64,000 nt of DNA from Glandiceps talaboti. Its lineage: Eukaryota > Hemichordata > Enteropneusta > Spengelidae. The notes beneath the pieces were generated by a model. The model had not been told where the DNA came from. It was given only the letters and a program-made list of their open reading frames with translations, and made no database searches. The translations under genes were made by a program, and so were the position numbers. The stretch is taken from the NCBI RefSeq assembly GCF_964340395.1, contig NC_135558.1, positions 21,612,871 to 21,676,870 on the forward strand. The letters are read 5' to 3'. Positions 56,601 through 62,787 of this stretch are shown piece after piece (the stretch's first letter is position 1; the number at the start of each line of letters is the position of its first letter).

Positions 56601-59600
56601 GTCAATGCTACCTCTATATGCAAGAAAAACACAATAGTCCATAGTACAGTACTGTCAATGCAAGAAAAACACAATAGTCCATAGTACAGTACTGTCAATG
56701 CTACCTCTATATGCAAGAAAAACACAATAGTCCATAGTACAGTACTGTCAATGCTACCTCTATGTATAAGAAAAACACAATAGTCCATAGTACAGTAATG
56801 TCAATGCAAGAAAAACACAATAGTCCATAGTACAGTACTGTCAATGCTACCTCTATATGCAAGAAAAACACAATAGTCCATAGTACAGTACTGTCAATGC
56901 TACCTCTATATGCAAGAAAAACACAATAGTCCATCTTAGAGTGATGGAATAGTCCATAGATTCAGTGCTCTCAACTTTTCCTCTATGTGTAAGAAAAATA
57001 AAATAGTCCTAGTCTCATATATAGAGTACTGTAAACTCTACCTTGTTAATATTCAACATCATCACAAAGAATACTATAATGTTAATTTCATGCTATCTGT
57101 TTTTACTGTGAGGTCGGAGGGGGGGGGGGGGGGGGGTTCAGTGAGTTCACTTCAGAGTGAACTTATATTATGATGAAATACTATAGACTTGATGGCCATC
57201 CCAAATAGTTGTTTTATGTATGTACCTTTTTAGATAATGTCTGTTTAGATAAAATTCAAGTAATTACACCATGTACTTAGTGTACTACCAATGATTCTTA
57301 ATAGATAAAATTCAAGTAATTACACCATGTACTTAGTGTACTACCAATGATTCTTAATAGATAAAATTCAAGTAATTACACCATGTACTTAGTGTACTAC
57401 CAATGATTCTTAATAGATAAAATTCAAGTAATTACATCATGTACTTAGTGTACTACCAATGATTCTTAATAGATAAAATTCAAGTAATTACACCATGTAC
57501 TTAGTGTACTACCAATGATTCTTAATAGATAAAATTCAAGTAATTACACCATGTACTTAGTGTACTACCAATGATTCTTAATAGATAAAATTCAAGTAAT
57601 TACATCATGTACTTAGTGTACTACCAATGATTCTTAATAGATAAAATTCAAGTAATTACATCATGTACTTAGTGTACTACCAATGATTCTTAATAGATAA
57701 AATTCAAGTAATTACACCATGTACTTAGTGTACTACCAATGATTCTTAATAGATAAAATTCAAGTAATTACACCATGTACTTAGTGTACTACCAATGATT
57801 CTTAATAGATAAAATTCAAGTAATTACACCATGTACTTAGTGTACTACCAATGATTCTTAATAGATAAAATTCAAGTAATTACACCATGTACTTAGTGTA
57901 CTACCAATGATTCTTAATAGATAAAATTCAAGTAATTACACCATGTACTTAGTGTACTACCAATGATTCTTAATAGATAAAATTCAAGTAATTACACCAT
58001 GTACTTAGTGTACTACCAATGATTCTCATGTTCCAGTTCATTCTTCTGAGTTCACTCTGGGGTTTATTTATAAATCAGACAACATGGTTTATTCGTATTG
58101 AAAGGTTGATAAAATAGAAACAACATCAAGGTATTTTACAGTTACTTCAAGTGATAAATACTGAACAGAGCATATGTTTAACCAAAATTGGATAATAAGG
58201 TGAGACATACCATAATTACTGAGCTGAGTTTTATTGCAAAAGGACTGCTTAGTTGGTTTTCTCCAAAATTAATCATTTTAGTGTATTTCAGACTTTTGTA
58301 TTTTTATTTTGACATTATTCTCTCTTTCCTACTCTTATTTTATAGAATTCTACTGAAAATTTTTTATGTGTAGGCATTCTATGTATTTGGTACCAAATGT
58401 TGTGTTAATTAATTGTTCGTAGTACAATTCTAGTTATCATCATCATTATCATCATCATCATCATCATCTTTAGTTTTACTGTTGATAGAGTTCCAAGACC
58501 TGTTCAAAGTTGCAATAATTTACATTAGTCTAGTCCAGTGCATATTTGCCAGTACAATGAATCTGGAAGTAATGGGTCACATGTATGGTTGTATAGGAAT
58601 GGTGCAGATTTCCAGTGATTGTTTAGTCTTGCCTTGAATGAGTTAAGAGTGTGAGCCGTTCAGTTGTTCCATGTTTTAAAGACTATTAGTAAAGAAGTAT
58701 GGACGGACATTGAGAGAGGGTGATTTAGATTTCTTGAGTTTGAGTGAATGTCCATGAGTTGCAGAGTTTGTTTCCATGTTTAGAAGAGGAGAGGAGAGAG
58801 ATCACAGAGCCCATGTGTAAATGTATATACAGGTACTTGTATCATGTTGACTCAAGCACACCTGTAGGTTAAAGTGGGTAATTTCAAATGACGAAGTCTA
58901 TCAGGGTATGGTAAGTCTGGGTATCAGTTTTGTGGCTTGGCACTGCAGAGTTGATCTGATTAGATTTATAGGGTGTCAAACTCTTTGTGTATATTCCAAA
59001 TGTGGTCTGATGATTCCACGATATAAATACAGAAAGATGTCATGATCAAGAAACTTGAAAGTCCTGCGAGTTATTCCTAGTAAAAGTTGATTTGCAGTTT
59101 GACTGAGTGATTTTTGTTGTGTGGTGGTCAAAGTTTAGCTTGTTGTCAATGATGACAACAAACCTGAAATTATGTGAATGAGAACATGATATATGAATAT
59201 GTTTGATAAATATCTAAGTTATTCCAAATATGTTTGTGCAGTCCTGAATATTGTTATAAGTAAATATTGATTAATTTTGTAAATGATGATGAGAGAGAAA
59301 ACTAGAAATACAAATATTGTTGAAAGACTTGACTGATTAGTGTTTTTAATCTGTTCAATAGAGTTGTCTATTTGAACTTAATATTTAACATTGTTTGATA
59401 AAATATCTGAATTATTCTAACAATCTGTAATCTGCATAATTTGTGGTCATACCTACTTGCTAAGAAGTAAAACATTGACTATAACATGCTAGTATAAACA
59501 TTGATATATTTGTGATACCATAGACATACCTTGTGTCTGTCGACAGCTCTTGATATCTGCTTTGCACTTCATGCTAGGGGGTCAAAATAGAACCAGGTTG

Positions 59601-62600
59601 ACTTATTCTCAGTATCTGTAATAATTGTATTTTAATCTTTACTTCATGCTAGAGGGTCAAAATAGAACAAGAAGGTTGGCTTATTGGGAGAATAACACAT
59701 GCCTAGAATAATGCATATGTAGTGCATGGAGTGTGGGTCATTTTATCAACCAAGAAACTGAATGTTAATTATTTTTTATGACATGCCAGGATGGTGAGAT
59801 TGTAAGGTCTACCTGCAGTAATAGTAATAGTCATTACGTTGACACCAGTATGACCATATATTATGCAGCAGTTAATATCTATCTAAAAATATTCCATAAT
59901 TGATTGGTATTTCATCTTGTTGTGTTTGTATATATGTATCTAGCCTAGCAATATAGATTGTTTGAAATGTGACTGACTTTCCAAGTCATTGTATGAATCC
60001 TACAACAAAACTCTGTTTAAATGTATACTTTCAGAAAGTATTAATTTTGACATACTTTCCTTCATTACTATGGTTCTAAACCATAACAAACAACTGAAAG
60101 CAAGCCACATACAAGTGTACCATCAGTGCTTGTTTTATCATGTAATATCTGCTACAGACAGTGTGAAAGCAACATCTGTCTACCCAGTACCTGCCATCAA
60201 TATAGCCCACCTACTGATATAACTCATAGTCATTGCTGTTATAAAAAAAAATAAAAAATAAGAACCCATGAATATGAAATTTCAGAGATGATAAAGTGTC
60301 CATAGATCAACTGTTATTATAGATATAGAAACTTACATGCTCCACAGATAAACACAGTGAATGGAGTTAGGTTATCTGTTTGTGAAACTGACAAGGCCAT
60401 AGAACCAGTCATCACATGCCACAAGTCAGCTGGCTGTGCCTGTTAAAAATTACCCATGTGTCCTAGTGTTTGTGTATATAAATAGACTATATAAATATGA
60501 ATTCATAGTGCTGGTATCAGAGAGTGTGTACGGGACATCATGGCCAACTCTGGTGATGAAATTGAGTATTATTGGTTGCCTGATTCAGAGGGTAGGTTCT
60601 GATAAAAATATGTACAAAATAATCAAATTTTTATGTAGTAATTTATACTATGATGGAGTTGGTGTGAAAAATGTAATTTTAGTTGCCATAGATACAAGAG
60701 TTTAATTTTGTATTTTAGATATGGTGTATGTACCTAGAAGGTGATGGGTTTCTTGAGATGGGAGGCAAATTATTGATTTAGGTATCTTGTTAGTGTTTAC
60801 ATGTAGGTTATATAGAGACTTGGACTGAGGGTAGGGAGGGTTTAGTTTGGTGACAGCTGTGATGATGTTATAGCTATAAATAATAGTCAATGATCTGTAT
60901 GGTTAGTTAGGATGTCATATCTTCTAGTATACAGACAGACTATCAAGCCTACATCACTCGTCATCAGTGTTATTATTAAAAGGTTCTACAACTTAGATGG
61001 AGAAAGCTAAGAAAATTGAACCCCGCCTTATTATGATAAACCACAGTTTTGTAGGCTAACCCTGTAAAGTGACTAGGTAGTTTACCTACTTACTGAACAT
61101 AGCAAAAACTCAAAGTATGCATTTTATTTCAAATATCAAATTTACCTTAATGTTGAGGGAGTATATCTGTTCTGACCTATACATCATTTACATGTAATAT
61201 AATTTTTCATGACTAAATACATATATAAGATTTGTTGTGTCCCAATATGTCATATGTCCCAAAATTTCATCACCAGAGTTGATTCTGTATTCAAGTAGAT
61301 TCTGTATTCAAACTCATTGATATTTAGTATATATGCTAAATACATTATGTACAGTAGGGAAATATGGTATTTTCAATCAAATTCTATCTGTACTTTAGTG
61401 GGAAAAAATTATAATTTCAGTATTAAGATAGATTTCAAGTGAAAATATAGTATTTTGTGTACTACCAAGTACAGTACAAATGTCATGTACAAATGTCATG
61501 TTATAGGTGTTAAACAATTTATCTAACCTTTTAAGACAATTCTGCTAGGGTAAGCTCATTTTTTCCTTTTTCAATTTCATCATATTGATTTTGATTTAGA
61601 AAATACAAAACTGCATGTACATAGTAACCATGTGTTGACTACACTTGATGCTTTCAAAGTGTCTATAATTTAGTTTTCCAATCTAAGCTACTCATTTATT
61701 GTAGTAGTCTCATTTTTTTTCACAATCAAAGAAAGTCATGTTTTCACAGAAAATAACTTTGATATGAGTCATGTGTTATACTGGCATACTGATTTCAGTT
61801 TTCATAACTAGTGTAAATGTTATAAAGCCTCAAAATTCTCAAATTCATTACGTAATGATCAGTTGCAACCAAAACTTTCCCACAGTTGACCTGAAGTATA
61901 TATATATATACTGTGTTATTGTTCAATTGACAATAAACTCAAGGCCAATCATGTTGCATTGATTGTTTGTGTCACATGATTGAATTAATCTACCAGCAGG
62001 CCAATCCTGTTGCATTGTTTGTGTCACATGATTAAATTAATCTACCAGCAGGCCAATCATGTCGCATTGTTTGTGTCACATGATTATTAAAAATTAATCT
62101 ACCAGCATTTTTGACATGACAAACGTAGGACAAGTTTATTCACATTCCACTATTTGCATATGCCAAATTTGCATAATAATAAGTTATCTCCCCATGCTAT
62201 GATGAAGGCATTAAAACCCTAATTACTGACATATCTATACACAGTTTATAGCTGAAGACAAAACTTGGTGTCTTTTCTACCAATTACAAATGAAGTTCAA
62301 GATGTGTTGAGATGAAGACAATATTCCACAGAAATGTAAAGATTTCGAAATATAGAACTTTTTATACCACTTCATATTGAGCCACATTAAACATGACATT
62401 TATGTAACCATGTAAAGAAAAATAATTTATAATTGATATTCAAATTTGATATGTAAATATGTATTGTAGTAATTTTTAGATCTGTACAAAATACAGCTGT
62501 AACATATTGTAATTGTCTTGTCAGCTACGCTAGCTAGTTTTGGGTGTTTTATGACTGACTAGTTGGGGTGTTCTAGGGCTGGGCTGTGTGCTTTGAAATG

Positions 62601-62787
62601 TTATATTATAGATAGCTGTTATAACTCTAAATAATTAATGCTAACATGGCTAGTAATTCTGATTTACATTGTACAGCTGCCCAGCAAGACGAGATAGATA
62701 ATTTATATGATCAGCTGGACGACCAAAGGAATGAAATCCGACGACTACAAGAACAGCTATCAAGATATGGAGGACCACAGTTCTCAG
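21108..62787 (+). CDS. CNTRL: Centriolin (CEP110), N-terminal half, spliced from 20-21 exons
   Basis: Coding exons: 21108-21252, 21716-21858, 25933-26205, 26651-26837, 28996-29189, 30059-30184, 34349-34583, 36495-36604, 36837-37031, (37591-37602), 39353-39506, 40701-40921, 41769-41948, 42488-42622, 43221-43481, 45489-45578, 46406-46540, 46812-47045, 48816-49058, 52086-52236 and 62677-62787. Every junction is GT-AG and all phases agree, giving about 1,178 residues, collinear with the first half of the 2,325-residue human protein. Residues ~60-245 are a leucine-rich-repeat domain with cap; from ~250 on the protein is coiled coil. Diagnostic matches include [68 protein letters not shown] and [13 protein letters not shown]. 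Centriolin is known as a mother-centriole and midbody-ring scaffold needed for the last step of cytokinesis. The C-terminal half lies beyond the window. Identity is very secure; the 12-nt exon is optional. Confidence 0.95.
21716..21858 (+). CDS. CNTRL: CNTRL exon 3
   Basis: Enters in phase 1 and leaves in phase 0 at AAG|GTGAGT. It encodes residues 49-96, including [16 protein letters not shown] and [16 protein letters not shown], which align directly with the human segment that leads into the first leucine-rich repeat. Confidence 0.92.
21859..22164 (+). other. CNTRL: CNTRL intron 3, left part
   Basis: Unremarkable AT-rich intron sequence between the exon 3 donor and the minisatellite. Confidence 0.5.
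22165..23735. repeat. 60/65-bp minisatellite, about 25 copies
   Basis: Units start CAAACCACAGATTTGAAGTG and end CCCAATTACATGTA. The first eight copies are 60 bp and essentially identical; later copies mostly have CATAG for CACAG and an extra CTGTA or TTGTA, making 65 bp. The last copy (23681-23735) is strongly diverged and may be the ancestral sequence from which the array grew. Each unit contains the palindromes TGATCA and TACATGTA. Confidence 0.95.
23736..25932 (+). other. CNTRL: CNTRL intron 3, right part
   Basis: About 2.2 kb of AT-rich sequence. A frame reading out of the last minisatellite unit to 23859 looks somewhat protein-like, but I cannot assign it. GGCCGCCATATTGG at 24178-24191 is a YY1-like site on the minus strand with no gene attached. 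An ACATGTACATGTA motif near 24782 is of the low-complexity sort common in this window. Confidence 0.45.
25933..26205 (+). CDS. CNTRL: CNTRL exon 4 (leucine-rich repeats)
   Basis: The acceptor TTTTGTCTTGCAG precedes, and the donor ACG|GTAAGT follows. The 91 codons (residues 97-187) contain four leucine-rich repeats with the LxxLxxLxLxxNxI pattern: [30 protein letters not shown] and RIAKNKL. The two closing repeats match human centriolin almost residue for residue. Confidence 0.95.
26651..26837 (+). CDS. CNTRL: CNTRL exon 5 (LRR cap)
   Basis: The acceptor GTGGACAG and the donor CAAG|GTAAGT bound 187 bp ending in phase 1. It encodes the last repeat and LRR cap (residues 188-249): [19 protein letters not shown], then [14 protein letters not shown]. 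The exon continues in frame past the donor in genomic sequence, but the spliced product continues as in human. Confidence 0.92.
27468..28995 (+). repeat. Nested dispersed repeats in CNTRL intron 5
   Basis: Three related 5' ends begin near 27468 (AGCACAACTGAACTGAGGTT), 27849 and 28093. Each is followed by a GTGGGTGG or GTCT microsatellite and then by shared text (GGGAAATTGTTCAAAT, ATGATCGCATCAGAGATGTG). The 3' end reads TGTGCTATAACGCCATTGGC at about 28963-28982, just before the exon 6 acceptor. A fourth copy lies at 45690-46240. No coding capacity is seen. Confidence 0.75.
28996..29189 (+). CDS. CNTRL: CNTRL exon 6 (coiled coil start)
   Basis: Enters in phase 1 after TTTTTTATAG and leaves in phase 0 at CTG|GTGAGG. 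It encodes residues 250-314: [16 protein letters not shown] and a heptad-rich Lys/Glu segment, aligning with human EEVERLERDLEKK. The acceptor lies at the very end of a dispersed repeat. Confidence 0.88.
30059..30184 (+). CDS. CNTRL: CNTRL exon 7
   Basis: The acceptor CTCAATTTGACAG and the donor CAG|GTAAGC bound 42 codons (residues 315-356). [15 protein letters not shown] is identical or nearly identical to human centriolin, making this one of the most diagnostic exons. Confidence 0.95.
30233..30493. repeat. 60-bp array of tRNA-SINE-like units, left part
   Basis: About 4.5 tandem units each reading GATGGTTGAATGGTTAGAGT then CTTGTAATCTGTACATTGCT then GGTTGTGGAGTC. The first phrase resembles a tRNA A box with its D-loop surroundings and the last a B box, as in tRNA-derived SINE heads. 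It is cut by the TTAA element at 30494. Confidence 0.75.
30494..32911. mobile_element. 2.4-kb TTAA-flanked element with ~690-bp inverted repeats
   Basis: TTAA at 30494-30497 and 32908-32911 brackets an element whose ends begin AGGTGATTCAAAATGCTCAC in inverted orientation. The arms, about 30498-31187 and 32214-32907, are inverted copies sharing GCGTCTGCAAACACCTTAAA, TATGACGTCATAAA, CGTAGCCTATGGCGAGCGTA and CCATATTATGGC. The central kilobase has no transposase. The TTAA duplication suggests a piggyBac-mobilised non-autonomous element. It interrupts a tandem SINE-like array, which resumes at 32912. Confidence 0.85.
32912..33306. repeat. 60-bp array of tRNA-SINE-like units, right part
   Basis: About 6.5 further units of the array seen at 30233-30493, in the same orientation, resuming part-way through a unit directly after the TTAA element. 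The two parts were clearly one array before the insertion. Confidence 0.8.
33307..33839 (+). other. CNTRL: CNTRL intron 7, middle
   Basis: AT-rich intron sequence with no recognisable gene. The open frame at 33510-33713 has no family features. Confidence 0.45.
33840..34250. repeat. Imperfect ~60-bp tandem repeat
   Basis: About five units built from CACAGTCATACTATCACACA, ACTAAGTCATACATAGTCAT and AGAAACATAATCACACTT. Alternate copies carry TTCTGTGACACAG or GTGGCACAG, giving a dimeric higher-order period of about 120 bp. Confidence 0.9.
34349..34583 (+). CDS. CNTRL: CNTRL exon 8
   Basis: The acceptor GTGTATTCCCAG and the donor AAAG|GTAAGA bound 235 bp ending in phase 1 (residues 357-434). [19 protein letters not shown] followed by QPIQVQKL aligns with human ESPYIGKSRYKRNMFATES and its continuation. 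This is the conserved non-coiled linker between coiled-coil blocks. Confidence 0.93.
34759..34948. mobile_element. 190-bp near-palindromic fold-back element
   Basis: The two halves are inverted copies: a perfect 39-bp arm at 34759-34797 (ACACATATTGCCTGGCCATG onward) and 34910-34948, with weaker complementarity continuing inward to the centre near 34853. It has no coding capacity. This is the structure of a fold-back MITE. Confidence 0.85.
35212..36432. repeat. 49-bp minisatellite, about 25 copies
   Basis: Exact 49-bp units starting AACCAATGGTCTAACAATTA and containing ATTGCCCTTGGTAATCGCAA. In the left third, units alternate CCAGTGG and CCAATGG, so an older 98-bp dimer was amplified; CGCAAT, CACAAT and GGCAAT variants mark further sub-blocks. 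The array ends about 60 bp before the exon 9 acceptor. Confidence 0.96.
36495..36604 (+). CDS. CNTRL: CNTRL exon 9
   Basis: Enters in phase 1 after TTACCCACAG and leaves in phase 0 at CCT|GTAAGT. It encodes residues 435-471. [19 protein letters not shown] matches human TRLSELHDEIEKAEQQIL in spacing and heptads. Confidence 0.9.
36837..37031 (+). CDS. CNTRL: CNTRL exon 10
   Basis: 65 codons (residues 472-536) between ATTTACAG and TAT|GTAAGT, phase 0 at both ends. It is coiled coil with [20 protein letters not shown], corresponding to human KQKEIKDLQIAIDSLDSKDP. Confidence 0.93.
37591..37602 (+). CDS. CNTRL: CNTRL candidate 12-nt microexon
   Basis: ATTACACAG|GTTGAACTACAG|GTAACA would add Val-Glu-Leu-Gln in phase 0. 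Both splice sites are plausible, but the human alignment closes without these four residues, so this is an optional or false exon. Confidence 0.3.
37603..39040 (+). other. CNTRL: CNTRL intron 10, repeat-poor part
   Basis: AT-rich intron with a C run at 37833-37848. No other repeat array and no exon-like segment with matching phase were seen. Confidence 0.45.
39041..39215. repeat. Compound pentanucleotide microsatellite
   Basis: TACTC units pass into CCCCT units, then TACCC units, then TACTC again, and after a short gap CACTG units at 39190-39215. Neighbouring blocks differ by single bases, so one pentamer has evolved progressively along the tract. It is not the animal telomere repeat. Confidence 0.9.
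39353..39506 (+). CDS. CNTRL: CNTRL exon 11
   Basis: The acceptor TACCTCCATAG and the donor GAAG|GTAAGG bound 154 bp ending in phase 1 (residues 541-591). [20 protein letters not shown] matches human DEILSRIAKETEEIKDLEEQ. Confidence 0.94.
39507..40700 (+). other. CNTRL: CNTRL intron 11
   Basis: AT-rich intron with a short AATC microsatellite at 39859-39888. Weakly repeated phrases (TTATCTAGATGATTATT) occur between 40380 and 40630. No coding signal is seen. Confidence 0.45.
40701..40921 (+). CDS. CNTRL: CNTRL exon 12
   Basis: Enters in phase 1 after CTGTGTTTAG and ends in phase 0 at AAG|GTTTGT. It covers residues 592-665. [20 protein letters not shown] and [19 protein letters not shown] match the human coiled coil closely. 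Confidence 0.94.
40922..41768 (+). other. CNTRL: CNTRL intron 12 with GT microsatellite
   Basis: A GT tract with GC interruptions occupies 41138-41265. The rest is AT-rich intron, with a pyrimidine-poor acceptor region leading to TTATCTCAG. Confidence 0.7.
41769..41948 (+). CDS. CNTRL: CNTRL exon 13
   Basis: 60 codons (residues 666-725), phase 0 at both ends, with donor CAG|GTATGG. Coiled coil [19 protein letters not shown], a short proline break (KRPDPE), then [18 protein letters not shown]. Its donor is repeated three more times downstream at 57-bp intervals. Confidence 0.88.
41944..42165. repeat. 57-bp tandem repeat that includes the exon 13 donor
   Basis: About four units, each beginning CTCAGGTATGGAAGTCAC or its variant CAGGTATAGAATTCATC. 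GT dinucleotides equivalent to the real donor are at 41949, 42006, 42063 and 42120. The first two extra units are open in the exon 13 frame; a stop follows the third donor. Confidence 0.9.
42300..42340. repeat. GGGGGTG heptanucleotide repeat
   Basis: Five G-rich heptamers in tandem in intron 13. G runs of this kind could form a quadruplex in the intron, but that is inference. Confidence 0.85.
42488..42622 (+). CDS. CNTRL: CNTRL exon 14
   Basis: 45 codons (residues 726-770) between TGATGTACAG and CAA|GTAAGC, phase 0. It is all charged coiled coil ([19 protein letters not shown]) and aligns only loosely with human, but phase and heptads fit. Confidence 0.85.
42697..42883. repeat. 47-bp tandem repeat, four copies
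   Basis: Units begin AGTCCTTCAAGATCTGTGTA and end AGAGAATACTCTT, with single-base differences among copies. It lies in intron 14. Confidence 0.9.
43221..43481 (+). CDS. CNTRL: CNTRL exon 15
   Basis: 87 codons (residues 771-857) between GTGTATCTAG and [21 protein letters not shown] and [16 protein letters not shown] match human RPEEVAARVDEL and DVLGKSLADLQKQFSE, a strongly conserved stretch. Confidence 0.95.
43545..44784. mobile_element. 1.24-kb non-autonomous TIR transposon with 5-bp target duplication
   Basis: A perfect 12-bp terminal inverted repeat (CAGGGTTCGTAC and GTACGAACCCTG) is flanked on both sides by ACATA (43540-43544 and 44785-44789). Inside each end is a cluster of CCTGGAAAACCC motifs running in the same, not inverted, orientation. 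The interior is unusually rich in CG dinucleotides and has a G run at 44513-44532. No transposase; the open frame at 43504-43950 is only element sequence. Superfamily is not assigned. Confidence 0.82.
44855..44953. repeat. 19-bp tandem repeat, five copies
   Basis: Units of ACTGACCATTTCAGTGTGG, nearly identical. It lies in intron 15 just after the TIR transposon. Confidence 0.92.
45489..45578 (+). CDS. CNTRL: CNTRL exon 16
   Basis: 30 codons (residues 858-887), phase 0, from ATCTCATAG to AAG|GTAAGG. Coiled coil [20 protein letters not shown] degenerate tandem repeat of about 45 bp begins directly at its donor (45579-45690). Confidence 0.85.
45690..46240 (+). repeat. Second copy of the intron-5 dispersed repeat family
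   Basis: Shares TGGGAAATTGTTCAAAT, ATGATCCCATCAGTGATATG and the 3' end TGTGCTATAATGCCATTGGC with the copies at 27468-28995. The 5' end is missing. It lies in intron 16, same strand. Confidence 0.8.
46406..46540 (+). CDS. CNTRL: CNTRL exon 17
   Basis: 45 codons (residues 888-932), phase 0, from GAAATGTTTAG to CAG|GTAAAG. Coiled coil ending [16 protein letters not shown], comparable to the human EARIQQMENEIHYLQENL region by position and heptads. Confidence 0.87.
46812..47045 (+). CDS. CNTRL: CNTRL exon 18 (Ser/Pro/Lys linker)
   Basis: 78 codons (residues 933-1010), phase 0, from TTTGCTTTAG to AAG|GTCAGT. The first two-thirds are low-complexity and rich in S-P and T-P pairs ([26 protein letters not shown]); coiled coil resumes with [18 protein letters not shown] know of no matching S-P-rich break at this place in human centriolin, so it looks lineage-specific. 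The S-P and T-P sites could be targets of proline-directed kinases. Confidence 0.88.
47219..48018 (+). mobile_element. Second copy of the TTAA element's central region, armless
   Basis: About 800 bp match the core of the 30494-32911 element (31251-32061) in the same orientation: AACCAACAAATCAAATATCG, CGATGTGTTCATGATAT, GGTCGTGACCCCAG and TATAGACAACAAAATTAG. The long inverted arms are absent and small deletions occur. It lies in intron 18. Confidence 0.85.
48019..48815 (+). other. CNTRL: CNTRL intron 18, right part
   Basis: AT-rich intron with no recognisable repeat or coding signal, ending in the acceptor TTGTTTTTTAG. Confidence 0.45.
48816..49058 (+). CDS. CNTRL: CNTRL exon 19 (charged helix)
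   Basis: 81 codons (residues 1011-1091), phase 0, to GAG|GTGAGT. After [18 protein letters not shown], about 55 residues are almost only Lys, Arg and Glu with few hydrophobic heptad positions, which fits a single stable alpha-helix rather than coiled coil. Human centriolin is less extreme here. The minus-strand frame at 48858-49049 is its shadow. Confidence 0.9.
49279..49460. repeat. GT then ATGT microsatellite
   Basis: A pure GT tract to about 49332 changes into ATGT units, interrupted near 49370-49382. It lies in intron 19. Confidence 0.96.
49461..52085 (+). other. CNTRL: CNTRL intron 19, right part
   Basis: AT-rich intron with a short GT tract at 50597-50632. The open frames at 49799, 49966 and 51144-51392 lack protein features. 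Confidence 0.45.
52086..52236 (+). CDS. CNTRL: CNTRL exon 20
   Basis: 151 bp ending in phase 1, from CTGTACACAG to TTG|GTAAGT (residues 1092-1141). [20 protein letters not shown] matches human AAQAARDLTRAEAEIELLQN. Its donor lies within about 20 bp of a 4.7-kb minisatellite. Confidence 0.93.
52254..56935. repeat. 53-bp minisatellite, about 89 copies
   Basis: Units begin ATAGTCCATAGTACAGTACT and include CTACCTCTATATGTAAGAAA. Variants: TGTAAG versus TGCAAG, GTACAGTACTG versus GTAATGTACTG, and short units of about 36 bp lacking the CTACCTCTATAT segment. The sequence of variants around GTAATGTACTG at 53949, 54388 and 54931 recurs, showing duplication of blocks of roughly 440-550 bp. All minus-strand frames through it (Tyr-Arg-Gly-Ser-Ile-Asp repeats) are artefacts. 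Confidence 0.96.
57120..57136. repeat. Poly-G run
   Basis: Seventeen consecutive G bases, in intron 20. Length is likely to be unreliable in sequencing. Confidence 0.9.
57243..58027. repeat. 56-bp minisatellite, 14 copies
   Basis: Units begin AGATAAAATTCAAGTAATTA and contain the interrupted palindrome GTACTTAGTGTAC. The only common variation is CACCATG versus CATCATG, so the array is young or strongly homogenised. Confidence 0.96.
58028..58625 (+). other. CNTRL: CNTRL intron 20, middle
   Basis: AT-rich sequence with an ATC microsatellite at 58436-58468. No gene is seen. Confidence 0.5.
58626..59160 (-). mobile_element. LINE ORF2 C-terminal remnant (minus strand)
   Basis: Minus-strand translation across several frameshifts gives [45 protein letters not shown], then [20 protein letters not shown] and WNN-like NMEQLNG, the usual order at the end of a CR1-type LINE reverse transcriptase. 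Many stops and indels show old decay. It lies antisense in CNTRL intron 20. Confidence 0.7.
59161..62676 (+). other. CNTRL: CNTRL intron 20, right part
   Basis: About 3.5 kb of AT-rich intron. CTTCATGCTAGGGGGTCAAA at 59567 is repeated in slightly altered form at 59641. A three-copy repeat is annotated separately at 61943. No exon with suitable phase was found. Confidence 0.45.
61943..62107. repeat. ~54-bp tandem triplicate
   Basis: Three units starting AGGCCAATCATGTTGCATTG and ending TTAATCTACCAGC, with a short insertion in the first and third copies. Confidence 0.9.
62677..62787 (+). CDS. CNTRL: CNTRL exon 21 (last in window)
   Basis: 111 bp entering and leaving in phase 1, from ACATTGTACAG to CAG|GTAAGG (residues 1142-1178). 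[20 protein letters not shown] matches human EKLNETMERQRTEIARLQNV. The gene continues beyond 64000; human has about 1,150 more residues after this point. Confidence 0.9.

Noticed and set aside
52043-56934. Many 60-110 residue minus-strand frames with a recurring MDYCVF start
   Set aside because: All are translations of the 53-bp minisatellite.
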